A stretch of 64,000 nt of DNA from Isoetes taiwanensis (taxonomy: Eukaryota; Streptophyta; Lycopodiopsida; Isoetales; Isoetaceae): the NCBI GenBank assembly GCA_021234155.1, contig JAJEKV010000051.1, positions 1,614,754-1,678,753 on the forward strand, given 5' to 3'. Both the position numbers and the translations under genes were made by a program. Below the pieces are notes generated by a model that did no database searches, had not been told where the DNA came from, and was given only the letters and a program-made list of their open reading frames with translations. The number at the start of each line of letters is the position of its first letter. Position 1 is the stretch's first letter. Positions 41,386-51,285 of this stretch are shown in pieces.

Positions 41386-42192
41386 TTACTTGGAGGGGAA
41401 GTCGGACTCTCGGACGATGAAGTCGTCCAAATTACGTTCTTCGAGTTGGTGCAGCAACTCTTCGTCCGGTATTCCCTTTCCACACTCCTGGAGGTTTTGA
41501 ATGTCGGCTTAGGAGCGTAAACTCCTCACCTTCCGATTATAATGGGAGCTAGGCTTGTGATGCCTAACCGGGGGTGGCGCGACTCAGAGAGTCTACCCGC
41601 TTCTTCGAAGTCTTGCCACTCTCGCTCCGGCTTGTCGCTGCTCCTCTGCTAGGTCGAATCAACATCTTCTTCCTCCTCCTCAGTTCTGTTCATCCGGGTC
41701 TTCTTCCTTCCCTTCACCTCCTGTTAAAATGCTGTGTGAGGAGCCGTTTGTTCTCTTTACTCTGACTAATGGATCTACGTCCATGGGGGAATGGAGGTTT
41801 CCCCGATGTTCTCGCACGGTGGGTGAGAAAGATTGCCCGAGGCGGTGTTGAAAGAGAAGTACTTGGTCCCGGTGGCGATTAGGACCATTGGCTCGAGTGT
41901 GCGGTGCGCTTTGTTTGTGAGGTATTTGGCGATGTTAGGGACATAGTCTAATGCTTACCCTGCAGGACCGCCTAGGAACAAAATATCCTACACAAAGGGG
42001 AGTTGCACTAAGCGCTGGTTCTACCCTAGCTTGAAACTTCGGTCGGACTCTACTATAAGCCGGGTCAGCAGGCAAAAGTTGCTTGGGCGCCTACCTCCTT
42101 CCTCAAGATCTGGAAGATTTGGTCGACGCCGGCCTCAAGAAAGATGAGCGCGCCGGGCGCAATACCATCTCCTCGAAATCAGAAGTTGCCAT
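41386..42192 (-). pseudogene. H2A-like histone gene of G2 (frameshifted)
   Basis: ATG at 42192 (MATSDFEEM), about 112 nt below a perfect TATA box. After one frame step comes GIAPGALIFLEAG, VDQIFQILRKE and VGAQATF, set beside H2A VGRIARFLKAG...VGAGAPVY; the same RKE-AQ block is in G0. LDYVPNIAKYLTNKAH at about 41950-41905 matches H2A alpha2 (VLEYLAAEVLELAGNAA) and G0 (LEYASNIMEVLQNNPH: seven identities in sixteen). Near 41480-41390, IPDEELLHQLEERN resembles the docking segment DEELSKLLGDV. Two in-frame stops between alpha1 and alpha2 are TAG/TAA. GIAPGALIFLEAGVDQIF also aligns without gaps to H2B alpha2 (ISSKAMSIMNSFVNDIF), so an H2B-like or fused protein is an alternative. Confidence 0.5.
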
Positions 42193-42303
42193 TGATTAAT
42201 TGCGAGAAGAGGGTAACAAACGGTTGCAAGAGCCTCGGGAGTTAGGAAATCGGCTAGAAGGGCAGGAGCAGATTTGTAGGGTGCTTTCTGAGAAGTGAGG
42301 GGT

Positions 42304-42313
42304 CTATTTATAG
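42304..42313 (-). promoter_or_regulatory. TATA box of the G2 H2A-like gene
   Basis: The minus strand reads CTATAAATAG, 112 nt upstream of the ATG at 42192. A telobox-like TTAGGGTTTTCC lies about 10 nt further upstream. The identical decamer serves the H3-like gene at 44276-44285. Confidence 0.75.
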
Positions 42314-42502
42314 AAAAGGGGAAAACCCTAATTTTTGGATGACTTGAAAATTTCCTAGGGTTGGGTAATTCTAGCCTATCTGAGGTCAAAATAGGAGTTT
42401 GAGGACTATAGGAGATGCTTGAACAAGGCTAGGTTACCTAAAAGATGCTATGCAGTAGGTTGAAGGTGACTTTAACAAGTCCTGGTGAAGAATTGGTAAG
42501 AG

Positions 42503-42569
42503 GTCTCACGGACTTTGCCTCGCTTCAATCCTAACTTTTTGTTTCAAGGACGAGGCGCCGCCGTGAGAC
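42503..42569. repeat. hairpin, G2, first
   Basis: GTCTCACGG arm with CCGTGAGAC, inner CCTCG / CGAGG and CAATCCTAACTTTTTG centre. Less regular than the next one. Confidence 0.8.
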
Positions 42570-42701
42570 ATCAGTCCCATTTCGATTAAAGGTGTCCAAT
42601 TTGGGTAAACTAATGGTGTAAGGGTGATGGGCTCACCAAATTAGGCAGAATCGACCCCTTATTTGGTCAATTTGGAGCTGTTTTGGTCAAGTTTGGGCGA
42701 G

Positions 42702-42768
42702 GTCTCACAGCTTGCGCCTCGCTTCAATCCTAACTTTTTGTTTTGCGACGAGGCGCGAGCTGTGAGAC
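42702..42768. repeat. hairpin, G2, second
   Basis: GTCTCACAGCTTGCGCCTCG pairs with CGAGGCGCGAGCTGTGAGAC; only one mismatch in 20 bp. Confidence 0.92.
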
Positions 42769-42900
42769 ATCATGTCTCTCGGCTCCCAAATGTCCTATTT
42801 CACTGAAATAAAAGCTAAAACTTATTAATTTGCTCTAATTACTCAAGTTTATGTCATCAAAGTAGACAAAATTGCTCTATATTACAAAATTTTTAATTAT

Positions 42901-44170
42901 TTACAACAAAAAAGTTTCTATATGCGTTCTCCCCTTAATGCGGGTCGCAAGACTCATGTCTTGTCGCATCAAGGTTACCCGCTTGGCGTGGATAGTGCAG
43001 GCTGTTGAATCTTCAAAATGTTGTACTATCTTTGCCTCAGCCGCCTCTTGCATTGCTAGCGGCCTAGCCTGCGTGACTCTAAAGTCTGTTCTATAGGCCT
43101 GCATAACTTCACGCACCAACCGAGCGAAGGGGGCACGGGGGATTAGGAGACCGAAGCTGCGCTGGAAGTGTCTAATCTCCCTTAACGCTCTTCTCTCTAC
43201 CTCCTTCCTATCCGCTTTCTTCCTGGGTGGCGGCTTGGGAACCTTGGGCTTCGGTGGTGGCGGCCTTAAGGTTTGCTGCTTCGTTGGTCGCCCTCCCTCG
43301 ATGAACTTAACTCTGTTTTCTTCATAATATTTGTTATAGGCCTCCCATTTCTTCATGTAGGCCTCGTGCTCTCTCATCTTCCTCTCATAAATCTTCACCA
43401 CAATGGTGGCGTAGGCTTCCCCAGGTCGTTGGTTACTTCTTTCTATCCCATGCGGGTATTGGGGGGCTTCGCACTTGGTCTTGGTGGGGTTGCTTTCGGT
43501 CTTGCCGGCTCGGGGGTACTTCACCTGCATTAGCTGGGTGCTTGGAAGAGCTTCCACCTGCGGCGTTAGGGTTGAAGTCTTCATCGGAAAAGAGTCGTCC
43601 GGAAGGGTTTGGGGGGTTCGTCGGTTGCGGCTCCTTAATGATAATATTTGGGTTTGGCCTCTTCCTCGTGGGCGGTCCTTACGTTCTCCTTATGCCCACG
43701 AACTTCCCTTTTCTTTTTCTTCTTTTCTTCTGCGCCTTTTGTTCCTCTTCCTCCCTTTTCCTCTTTTTTGTCTTCCCTTCTCTTCTCACGCGCCAGTACT
43801 TCCCCGATGAATCTTCTAAGATTACGCTACCTCCGGCTCCGGACCGATCACTTGCTCATCCCCCGCCGAGGATTTCCGTGGAGTGCGTCTGAATGGTGCT
43901 GCTTGTTCCTGCTGCGGATCTCCCTCTCTATCTCCTCATACACCTCCCTCGTCTCAAATGCGTCCATGGAGTTTGGAGATGTGGCCTCGTCCTCCTCCAC
44001 CCGGCGGTTGAAGACATCGATCAAATCGGAGGTGTCTTGCTCTTCGTCCGGCGGCGAGCGACCCCCCTCTTGCGAGCCTCTCCGCGAAGCATCTTCGAAT
44101 GATCTACGTCCTGGCGCTGGTGGTTTTACGCTGATGGCGCTTCCTTCTTGATCTGTTTGGTTCGGGCCAT
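42901..44170 (-). pseudogene. histone H3-like (CENH3-like) gene of G2
   Basis: ATG at 44170 opens MARTKQIKKEAP, the H3 tail word ARTKQ. After one frame step there is a long disordered linker with an acidic part, KTKKRKREEEE and KKRRKRKGK (nuclear localisation type), one in-frame stop and further frame steps. The last open frame (43584-42901, 227 residues) has a predicted coiled coil (residues 64-95), a proline/lysine stretch, then the H3 fold at residues 132-218. Its parts are ALREIRHFQR (alphaN), LLIPRAPFARLVREV (alpha1), LAMQEAAEAKIVQHFED (alpha2), CTIHAKRVTLM (L2) and RQDMSLATRIKG (alpha3). IRHFQ, LLIP and VTLMR are CENH3-like. Total length about 420 residues, against 136 for H3. Its promoter lies at 44276-44285, with a hairpin pair on each side. 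Confidence 0.9.
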
Positions 44171-44275
44171 GTTTTTACTGGATCGTCAATCGGATAAAAG
44201 CGCCCGAAAGATCGCCTAAATTGGGGAGAGCGGATTTCTAGGGCTTGGACGAAAAAAAAATGAGGGGTTCTATAT

Positions 44276-44285
44276 CTATTTATAG
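44276..44285 (-). promoter_or_regulatory. TATA box of the G2 H3-like gene
   Basis: The minus strand reads CTATAAATAG, 106 nt upstream of the ATG at 44170 and about 100 nt downstream of the hairpin at 44389. Identical to the H2A-like gene's box, implying parallel promoters independent of the LTR. Confidence 0.78.
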
Positions 44286-44388
44286 CTTGGGGAATTTTTA
44301 GGTCAAAACTCAAGTTGCTCTCCTTTAACATGCTAAGGCACCAATTTATCTAAAACTTATACTTATTTCAGACTTTTTCTACCCATTG

Positions 44389-44455
44389 GTCTCACAGCTT
44401 GCGCCTCGTTCCAATACTAATGTTTAGTTTTGCGACCAGGCGCGAGCTGTGAGAT
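44389..44455. repeat. hairpin, G2, third
   Basis: GTCTCACAGCTTGCGCCTCG with CAGGCGCGAGCTGTGAGA; close to 42702-42768 but with a different loop (CCAATACTAATGTTTAG). Confidence 0.9.
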
Positions 44456-44578
44456 CTCATACATTTCTAGGGTTTTTAGGTAATTAAAACATGCTATTCT
44501 AACTAATTCCTACCTTAGAATTAGCCTTACCACATTATTTATCTCAAATTCATCATGTTTTGGTGTTCTTGGCTCGAT

Positions 44579-44645
44579 GTCTCATAGCTTGCGCCTCGCT
44601 TCAAAACAAAAAGTTAGTTTTGCGACGAGGCGCGAGCTGTGAGAC
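44579..44645. repeat. hairpin, G2, fourth
   Basis: GTCTCATAGCTTGCGCCTCG with CGAGGCGCGAGCTGTGAGAC, loop sequence TTCAAAACAAAAAGTTAGTT. Confidence 0.9.
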
Positions 44646-44835
44646 CACCTCACTTGGAAAATTTTGGCTCGTTCTTTTTTAATCTTGTTAAATTCCAATT
44701 CACTTAATTGTTACTAGCTTAGCATAACTACAAAGGTGAGAAAAATTTTTCCCACTTTTCGAGGCTTGAGGATCCTATCAAGTTAGTACTCTCGGGAACA
44801 TGGTCGCTGCTTTGCTCTTGGTCTCCAAGAACATT

Positions 44836-44846
44836 GCTCGATACCA
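44836..44846 (-). other. primer-binding site of G2
   Basis: The minus strand reads TGGTATCGAGC three bases after the LTR; one base short of TGGTATCAGAGC in G1. Confidence 0.85.
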
Positions 44847-44849
44847 ATC

Positions 44850-46404
44850 TGTGGCGTCCCCTACTGCGTATCTGGTGCACTCACCGTATACAAAGCGAGT
44901 TCTTCCCCACACCAGCTCCATCCGTCTGGGGCCCTCCACATATCACTTGCACCCGTGCGGTCTCCGGTGGGGAGAGTGAAGGTGTCATTCTACCCCGTCT
45001 CCCTCGGGGCCTACCTAGCTGCGGGCGTAAACATACATGTCGGTAGCACATACATCAACATCCCGTGACCATCTCAAGGATGGTCCCCTCATATCTGCAT
45101 AGACAAAGATCAGCATCATCACATGGGGATCCTACCCAAGGCTCGGACTCAAAGGATGGTGGCGGCTTGGGTCTCCAGAGTTCGTTGCATGAGGCAATTC
45201 ATGGCAATGGATTTGGTGGCATAAGAACATGGCATAGGGTTGTCCACTCCATCCGCCCCTCCCAGTGCACACTTTGCGAGTAGGCTGAAAAGTGTTGGGA
45301 CTCGATCAGAGTTCACGGGATGCATAGCAAGGCTATTCCCGGGTCTCATCCTCCCGATTCCGATGGGGCAGGTAGGGATCACTCCCTCCCGAGATGCATG
45401 CTAACTCAAGGTGACTAGAGGGCCACCGCCCGCATTCGATGAACCCACCGAAAGTGTACACCACTTCACGGGTGTCGAGCCCATGCCTTACCGCACTTTC
45501 GGTGGTAAGCCATTAGACCTAGTCACAATGATCCCCGGTAGGCTTTACACACCAGGGGGATCGTTCAAGAGTCAGGACATGAACCTCCTTTTTAGCCGGT
45601 CTGGCCCCTTCACCCACAACCCTGTGTGGCTCTTGTACACAGGCGAATCTACAAAGCAGTGCTAGAGAGGCTACTCTAGGAGCATCAACTACAAGCTTTA
45701 GGGCCTCTACCCCCTTCCCAATACAAGGAGTTCACGAAATACATCATCCAAATATATCACGGAAGAACTAAAAGAACTAGATCCAATCATAGAGTTAGGT
45801 TCTTTAGTTAGTGTCCCAGATCTAAGATCTAGATAATTACTATGGGCAATTTAATAGTCTAAACCTCACCGATTCTATGACTAGAAGACGGTTTAAGCTA
45901 TTAAATTGACCAAATACCTGATCCTTGAGTGGCTCCTCCCGACTGAGTTCAACCATCCCGCCGAAATGATCAATTCGAATCTCAGGAAACCCGATGGCGC
46001 AATTAAAAGCAGCGTCACGGGAGGCGGTTTTGGCTCCCCGGGCAGCCAAAAACCGAGCTCTAAAACCCTAAGGACGAAAACTAGCAAGCTAGGGTTTTCC
46101 TACCCTAAATAGACATGGGGGTTTAGGCTAGGGTTTCCAATTACCCAATTTGGCATGTGGGATAATTGGAAAGGCCCCACTTGCCTTTAGTGGCTAGGTG
46201 GCAAAATATGCCAACATGGAAAGGTGTGCCCTTATTAATGTGCACATGTGCACATTAATAATATATGAACACTCCTAGCAAGTTGCCCCCTAGGGCTACT
46301 TACCTGGCTATCCGTTGGCGTACACGTCAATCGGGGTGGCGTGTACGCGTGACGTGGCAGTACAATGTACGTCCTGGGAGCGTATACTGTGCTGGAACGT
46401 CACA
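44850..46404 (-). repeat. G2 5' LTR (right, 1555 bp)
   Basis: Pairs with 33218-34796. Both share AAACCCTAGC-type telobox words on the minus strand, at about 46080-46140 in this copy. Differences between the two LTRs cluster in GC-rich words. Confidence 0.93.
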
Positions 46405-46409
46405 CTTTG
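46405..46409. repeat. target-site duplication CTTTG, right of G2
   Basis: Exact copy of 33213-33217. Confidence 0.9.
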
Positions 46410-47610
46410 TTTTGTGCTAAAAGAATTTCAAAGAGCAGAAGCAATTGATGGTAAGGCAAGTAGGTCCGGCAATCGCTGGCTTCTCCACACGCTACCTTCT
46501 CCACTCCTCGATCACGGAGAGAACCAATTTTCCCTCTTCCAGGACCGCCCGATTTAGGGCTTCAATCTAAGCCATCCAATTTTAGGGCGAGACTCAAGAC
46601 AGACATACATCATAATTTTATAATATAGGATGGGGGATCTATTAAATGTCGTAAAGTGGTTAGTGGCTTTAGGGAAAAATATAAATCAATTTTATGATTT
46701 CATCATTTCCTTCTGATGGTGATTTAATGCCATTAAAATTTGCACAATTTTATGGTTGGTGCCATAAGTATTTGATATCATGGATGGCATTGAAAACTTT
46801 AGATTAGTATCTAGAATTTTGAGCATGGTTGGTGCTACTGGTTGAGGTTGGTGCTTCTACAAGAATCCATTACTTTTTCTTAAACGTTATCCATTATTTG
46901 AATTTAGACATCTATTTTTAGCTAGTACAACTTAAAACCTTGTTAATCGTATTCCAATTCTCTTAGATCAATTCAAACCTTTCAATACCTTAACATAAAT
47001 ACTTAACCACAAGAATTGTAGTTGTAACGAATAGTTGGTGCTATTTTTGACAAGTTATTGGCAAAGCAAGGCAAATTAAAGGGCAAAGAAAAACCTTATA
47101 ATACCTATTATTTGATAACATCTTTTCAGGAAGATATTATTGCCACGTTTAAATGTTATAATTAAAATAAACAATAGAGATTGATAACACATGACCTCTT
47201 TGAAGGGGCGGATCTGCTAAAATATGGGAATGACTACAATGACTGAGAATTGAGGAACATAATAGCTGGGGAGACGAATTGCAACAGTGATTTGTAGACT
47301 GTTATAGTAGATCTCGGACTTTACAATTGGTGCAGAAGCTGGCGTCCACAAATTCGATCAGCCATAGAAACATCAGCGATTGTGCCTTGTAGTCGATCCA
47401 CCCTTTGCATAAATCATACCGCTAAGATATCTATACGTTATGAAATTTGATCCATTGCATATTCCTTTACCTAATTTGCCAAACCTTGGCACCGATTGAC
47501 CCAGTTGGGGGGTGAATTACCTTTTCTAAACCAGGAGTTAAATCATTCTCCAGTTTTGATGATCTGTATCATATTGTTTATTCTCTTGTAAGTTACAGAC
47601 ACATGCTTTT
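46410..47610. other. unassigned AT-rich sequence
   Basis: No gene seen. GGACTTTACAATTGGTGCAGAAGC near 47320 could be the end of a decayed LTR followed by a primer-binding site, but no partner LTR was found. Confidence 0.4.
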
Positions 47611-47619
47611 GTTAAGAGT

Positions 47620-47990
47620 TTAACTTGTGGTTTGTTGCATCTGCGGGAGGAATTTGTACACTTTGTCTTTTAGATGTCAAAACACTTGAGCATTGCTTCT
47701 TTTATTGTCCCAAAGTTCAACCAACATAGTTTTTGACTATAAAGTTTATTTAACACTATATTGGATAACCAGTATGTTCTCTTGGCGACAGCACATTGGA
47801 TAGCCAATATGGTCTTTTGACGTCCTACCTAGGCGCATGGATCCCAGCGAAGTAGAAGACATCTCATCTAGGGTCTGGTTGGTTACTATGGTCAATCTGG
47901 GAGCCTCATAGGCTGCACATTTTCCAAGGCACTTATTCATCTGTTCGTAGTGGTATATTTGTAGCCCAGCTTATAAATCTTCCTCCCTTA
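47620..47990 (+). pseudogene. LINE ORF2 C-terminal fragment
   Basis: The plus frame gives CTLCLLDVKTLEHCFFYCPK, a zf-RVT type Cys/His cluster, and LLWSIWEPHRLHIFQG, the usual segment after it in plant LINE ORF2 proteins. Several stops. The rest of that LINE is not seen. Confidence 0.6.
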
Positions 47991-48329
47991 GAAAAAAAGT
48001 GAGGGATCATTATTAGGTTCAATATGTTCAAATTATTCCAGAATTTCTGAAGGATCTTGTATCCATTCATTGTAAAGCAAGGTTTGCTTAAGACTAAGGT
48101 ATCCATGCTTTTTCTTCCTTGTCATTTGACTATAAAGCTTGTGATGCAACATTTTGTCTTCACATGATGCATCTAAATATCTTTGACTTGCCGTTTTGCA
48201 ATCTGAGTCATACCAAGAGTTATATGGTAATCCTTGTGCACCCTCTTATGTTAAGAACACTCCATAGAAACCTTTAATAGTGCCTGTTGTCAATGCACTC
48301 ATTTGTGCCCATGTATTTTGTATCGATAA

Positions 48330-49260
48330 TTGTATGCTTTATAAGCTATTTTTAAAAACATCAATTCTTCAATAATCCATGATAATGTTTGCCAATCTTT
48401 TCTTCTCTTGGATACGAAGCTGGAAACGAAGAGTCGGTAGAACATATTCAAAAGGCATCAAAAGCTCTTGCCCATAAACCAGCTTTGAAAGGTGTTTGCC
48501 TTGTAGCGATTTTATAGGTCATATTATAAGCCCATAAAACAGTAGACAATTTTTCATGCAAATCTTGCCTATAAGCATCACAAATTTTCTTTAGAATGGT
48601 AATCAAAGTCTTGTTGGTGCTCTACGCAAGGCCATTGTCTTGAGGATCATCTGGCGTGTTTTTCGATGATGAATATGCAAATAGTATGTGAGTTCCTTGA
48701 TGGTGTGATTTACAAAATGAACTTCTCGGTCACTAACAAATTCCATGGGTAATCCAAAATGCGTGGTGATGTGCATGAAAAGCACATGCACTATGCTGGT
48801 TGTTGTATTATCAGGTAGAGCATAGCTTTCAACCACTTAATAGCACAGTTGGTGAGAACGAGAATGCACCGAGCACAGGTATTTCGAGTGGGAGGGTCAA
48901 TAGGACCAACAAAGTCCATCTCCCATTTACTAAAGGGAAGGAGAGTGGCGATTGGTATTAAGGAAAGAGCATCACGAGCCGTGGATCAACCTACCATTGG
49001 CATCACAAGTGGGGATCTTTGGATAACATGGATCAAAATTATCTTACTAAGAGAATTTTAGGCACCGTGTCAACCATGAAAATTGCCATTGCCCAAGCCC
49101 TTATAGGTTTGGCGAACAATGTCCAAAATTTCACGAGGAAGGACGCATCTGTGCAAGGCCATATCCTTACCTCATTTACAAATATGCCATGTAACCATGG
49201 TATAATCACAGATCTCATAGAGAAATTGTTTTCTCTGTGTAGAAGTTTATCAGGAGACAA
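48330..49260 (-). pseudogene. Ty3/gypsy integrase relic of another lineage
   Basis: Minus frames give WEMDFVGPIDPPTRNT (first Asp), HITTHFGLPMEFVSDREVHF (second Asp), DNGLA-STNKTLITILKKI (Glu region, with a stop in it) and LWAYNMTYKIATRQTPF. The ANGLAEST-NKTL style block is that of non-chromodomain Ty3/gypsy elements (Athila/Tat type), unlike G0-G3. No LTRs identified. Confidence 0.7.
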
Positions 49261-49330
49261 CAGGGTGTCTGCTTGAGGAAAAATGCCAGAGAGTAAATAT
49301 TGTTCATAGTCATTAAATTAGTCCGCGACA

Positions 49331-50128
49331 ATTTTTTTTTGAAAGAGTGAAGCTTTTTAGTCATTAATTATGGAAAATAAGTACATAAAAGGGAATGATC
49401 ATAGTAGAGGATCATTTAGAAACTAGAATTGAGGCATAAAGCCACAATTCAATAGAAGTATAGTGTGAAGCATTTAGTCATGAAGCATAATTAAAATTTT
49501 CATCTGTATGAAGACTAGAGAGCTCGAGATATTGAAAATTGCCCTATAGCATTAGGGCTCGAAACCACTAAGAATTCTCCATTCAGCAATATAAGACCTC
49601 AATCCTCTGATCGAATTGAAACCATCCAAAAAGCTTTATGTTTATACTGAAGAGCCAACAACCTGTACAAAAATGAAAGCAAGGAAATAGGTTAAAATTC
49701 ATAGGTATCTAGGAAGTGGAAGTAGTCTCGAAATTGTGGCTGCAGGATAGGTCTCCCATTGCTTCCCCAATTGATCAACTCAATTAACCTGTCTGAGTTA
49801 CAAGTGGACATGAGATGAATCATTGTTCCATAACAGTCTGCCCTGTCTCTATGGTAGTAGTAGCATTCTCTATAGAATTCAAACTGCTGATCTGTCATGT
49901 TGTTGCTATTGTTTTCCAAAAACCAAACCAGTATGAACATCAAATATGTTTCCTTTGAGAACTCTCTGCCCCACAGTAAGTTTTGAATCTAGTCCAGGAA
50001 ATCCATCTACCATTTATCCAAAGGTCACCAAGCTTTTGAATGCTAGCTGAATGCCTCTTTTTGTAGATTTTGGGATGGTTAATTGCCAAAGGATTCATAT
50101 CCGCTGCGCAGATATAAGGATCCATCAT
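49331..50128 (-). mobile_element. 5'-truncated LINE fragment
   Basis: On the minus strand a 3' poly(A) (the T run at 49331-49341) is preceded by a plant-LINE-like 3' untranslated stretch and by two short frames (49692-49943 and 49940-50128) with W/F-rich sequence. The right boundary is where the last frame ends and is approximate; no target duplication found. Confidence 0.5.
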
Positions 50129-50963
50129 CCCGAAAATGGAGCCATCAGGGAGGAGAGCTATGATGCCTTACTTGCCAGAGAGACCGACATGCATAGAGGG
50201 ACAAAGGCCAAGAACTGAAAGCTGGAGAAGTGCTAGCAACCGACTTCTTCCACGATCTCCCTAGAGGCAACAGGAGGATCAAAACTGACGAGCACAATCA
50301 AAGCCACCGGAAGGTACCTCAAGACAAGATGACGGCATAGCACTGTGGAACGTGACAACGTCAAGCCATGTGATCGAGGGCATCAAACAAGTAAGATTGG
50401 AAGCTCGGCGGAGAAAGCAACTAGGCGAGCCGAGCCGATGATGACTTGCACGCGGACTTGCATGCAACTTGGTGAATCAAGGATCAACGATTCAAAGAAC
50501 AAGCTGCGAGAAGAGAACAACTCCGGAGGAGTATAGCCAAAGGAATGCGCCTGACCTCAAGAGGCGCCTCAAATAGCTTCAAGTATCATGAAGGAGGAAC
50601 AATTACCGCCCAAGAACGGGATCGGGGAAGCAAACCGAAATGTCGAAAGCATCAACGACCAGCACACCTTTAGTTAGAATGTGATGCAAAGCGTGTTGTG
50701 CCATAGCCGACAAACAGGAGTGCCCAAGTATATCAACAAGTTACCCAGAGATGCGAGATGGCGTACAAATAGGAGGATATAGATCGTCAACACCATTGCA
50801 CCAGGAGGAACACTGATGACATTGCCAAGGAGTAGGTGTGCAACTCGAAGGGAGGCACAAGGGGAACCTAATAGCTCCAGTAATAATTGTAATTATGTAA
50901 GCTATATTGCATGTATAGTTCCCTTGTTATTCCTTCCCTCCCATAGCATAACAGATCAAAGGA

Positions 50964-51285
50964 GGGTAAAAGCATGTTAGGGTGTACCACTTTTGGAACC
51001 TGCAAAAGTACATACACTAGGTACTTCTGAACTGGGTACTTTCTCATTTTTCTTTTCATTAAAACTAATACAAAAATCCAAAATAAAAGTCAAGGACATG
51101 GTAATATTCAAAGTTAAGATAAAGATAATGCTATCGGAGATCAATATATATATAAAAAGTTCTAAAACATACCTTATATTGAGATATTATACAGGTACCC
51201 AGTACCCAGTCCTGGCTACCTTTTTAGGTACCTTTTTAGTCACTAAATAATACTTTTTAAGGGACACCCTAACATGCTTTTACCC
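50964..51285. mobile_element. MITE, copy 2 (322 bp)
   Basis: Ends GGGTAAAAGCATGTTAGGGT and CCCTAACATGCTTTTACCC are perfect inverted repeats over about 18 bp. 4-bp duplication AGGA (50960-50963, 51286-51289). Same length as 27831-28152. Its inner repeats of GTAC words (TACCCAGTACCCAG) also recur in copy 1. Confidence 0.9.

Larger units (their letters stand above)
33218..46404 (-). mobile_element. G2: complete Ty3/gypsy chromovirus with histone genes
   Basis: Minus-strand element of 13.2 kb with two ~1.57 kb LTRs, a PBS, a polypurine tract and a perfect 5-bp duplication. In its own direction the order is LTR, PBS, hairpin pair, TATA, H3-like gene, hairpin pair, TATA, H2A-like gene, gag, zinc knuckle, protease, RT, RNase H, integrase, chromodomain, PPT, LTR. 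The internal region (10 kb) is long for a chromovirus. The extra length is the ~4 kb histone module ahead of gag. Frames are broken in many places, but the RT Asp-Asp pair and integrase DDE blocks are readable. The youngest full element here, judged by the matching LTRs. Confidence 0.92.

Noticed and set aside
41386-42192. Reading the second histone-like gene as H4
   Set aside because: A GV-x-x-IF match to H4 alpha2 exists but needs a gap, and no H4 tail or TVTAMDVVYAL block follows; H2A (or H2B) fits more segments.
47300-47345. LTR end plus primer-binding site (TTTACA followed by ATTGGTGCAGAAGC)
   Set aside because: No partner LTR or downstream gag was found, and the nearby integrase is on the other strand.
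50129-50960. Histone-like gene in G3
   Set aside because: I looked for H3 alpha2 and alpha3 words in all frames by eye and found none; the 5' part of G3 appears lost or unrecognisable.
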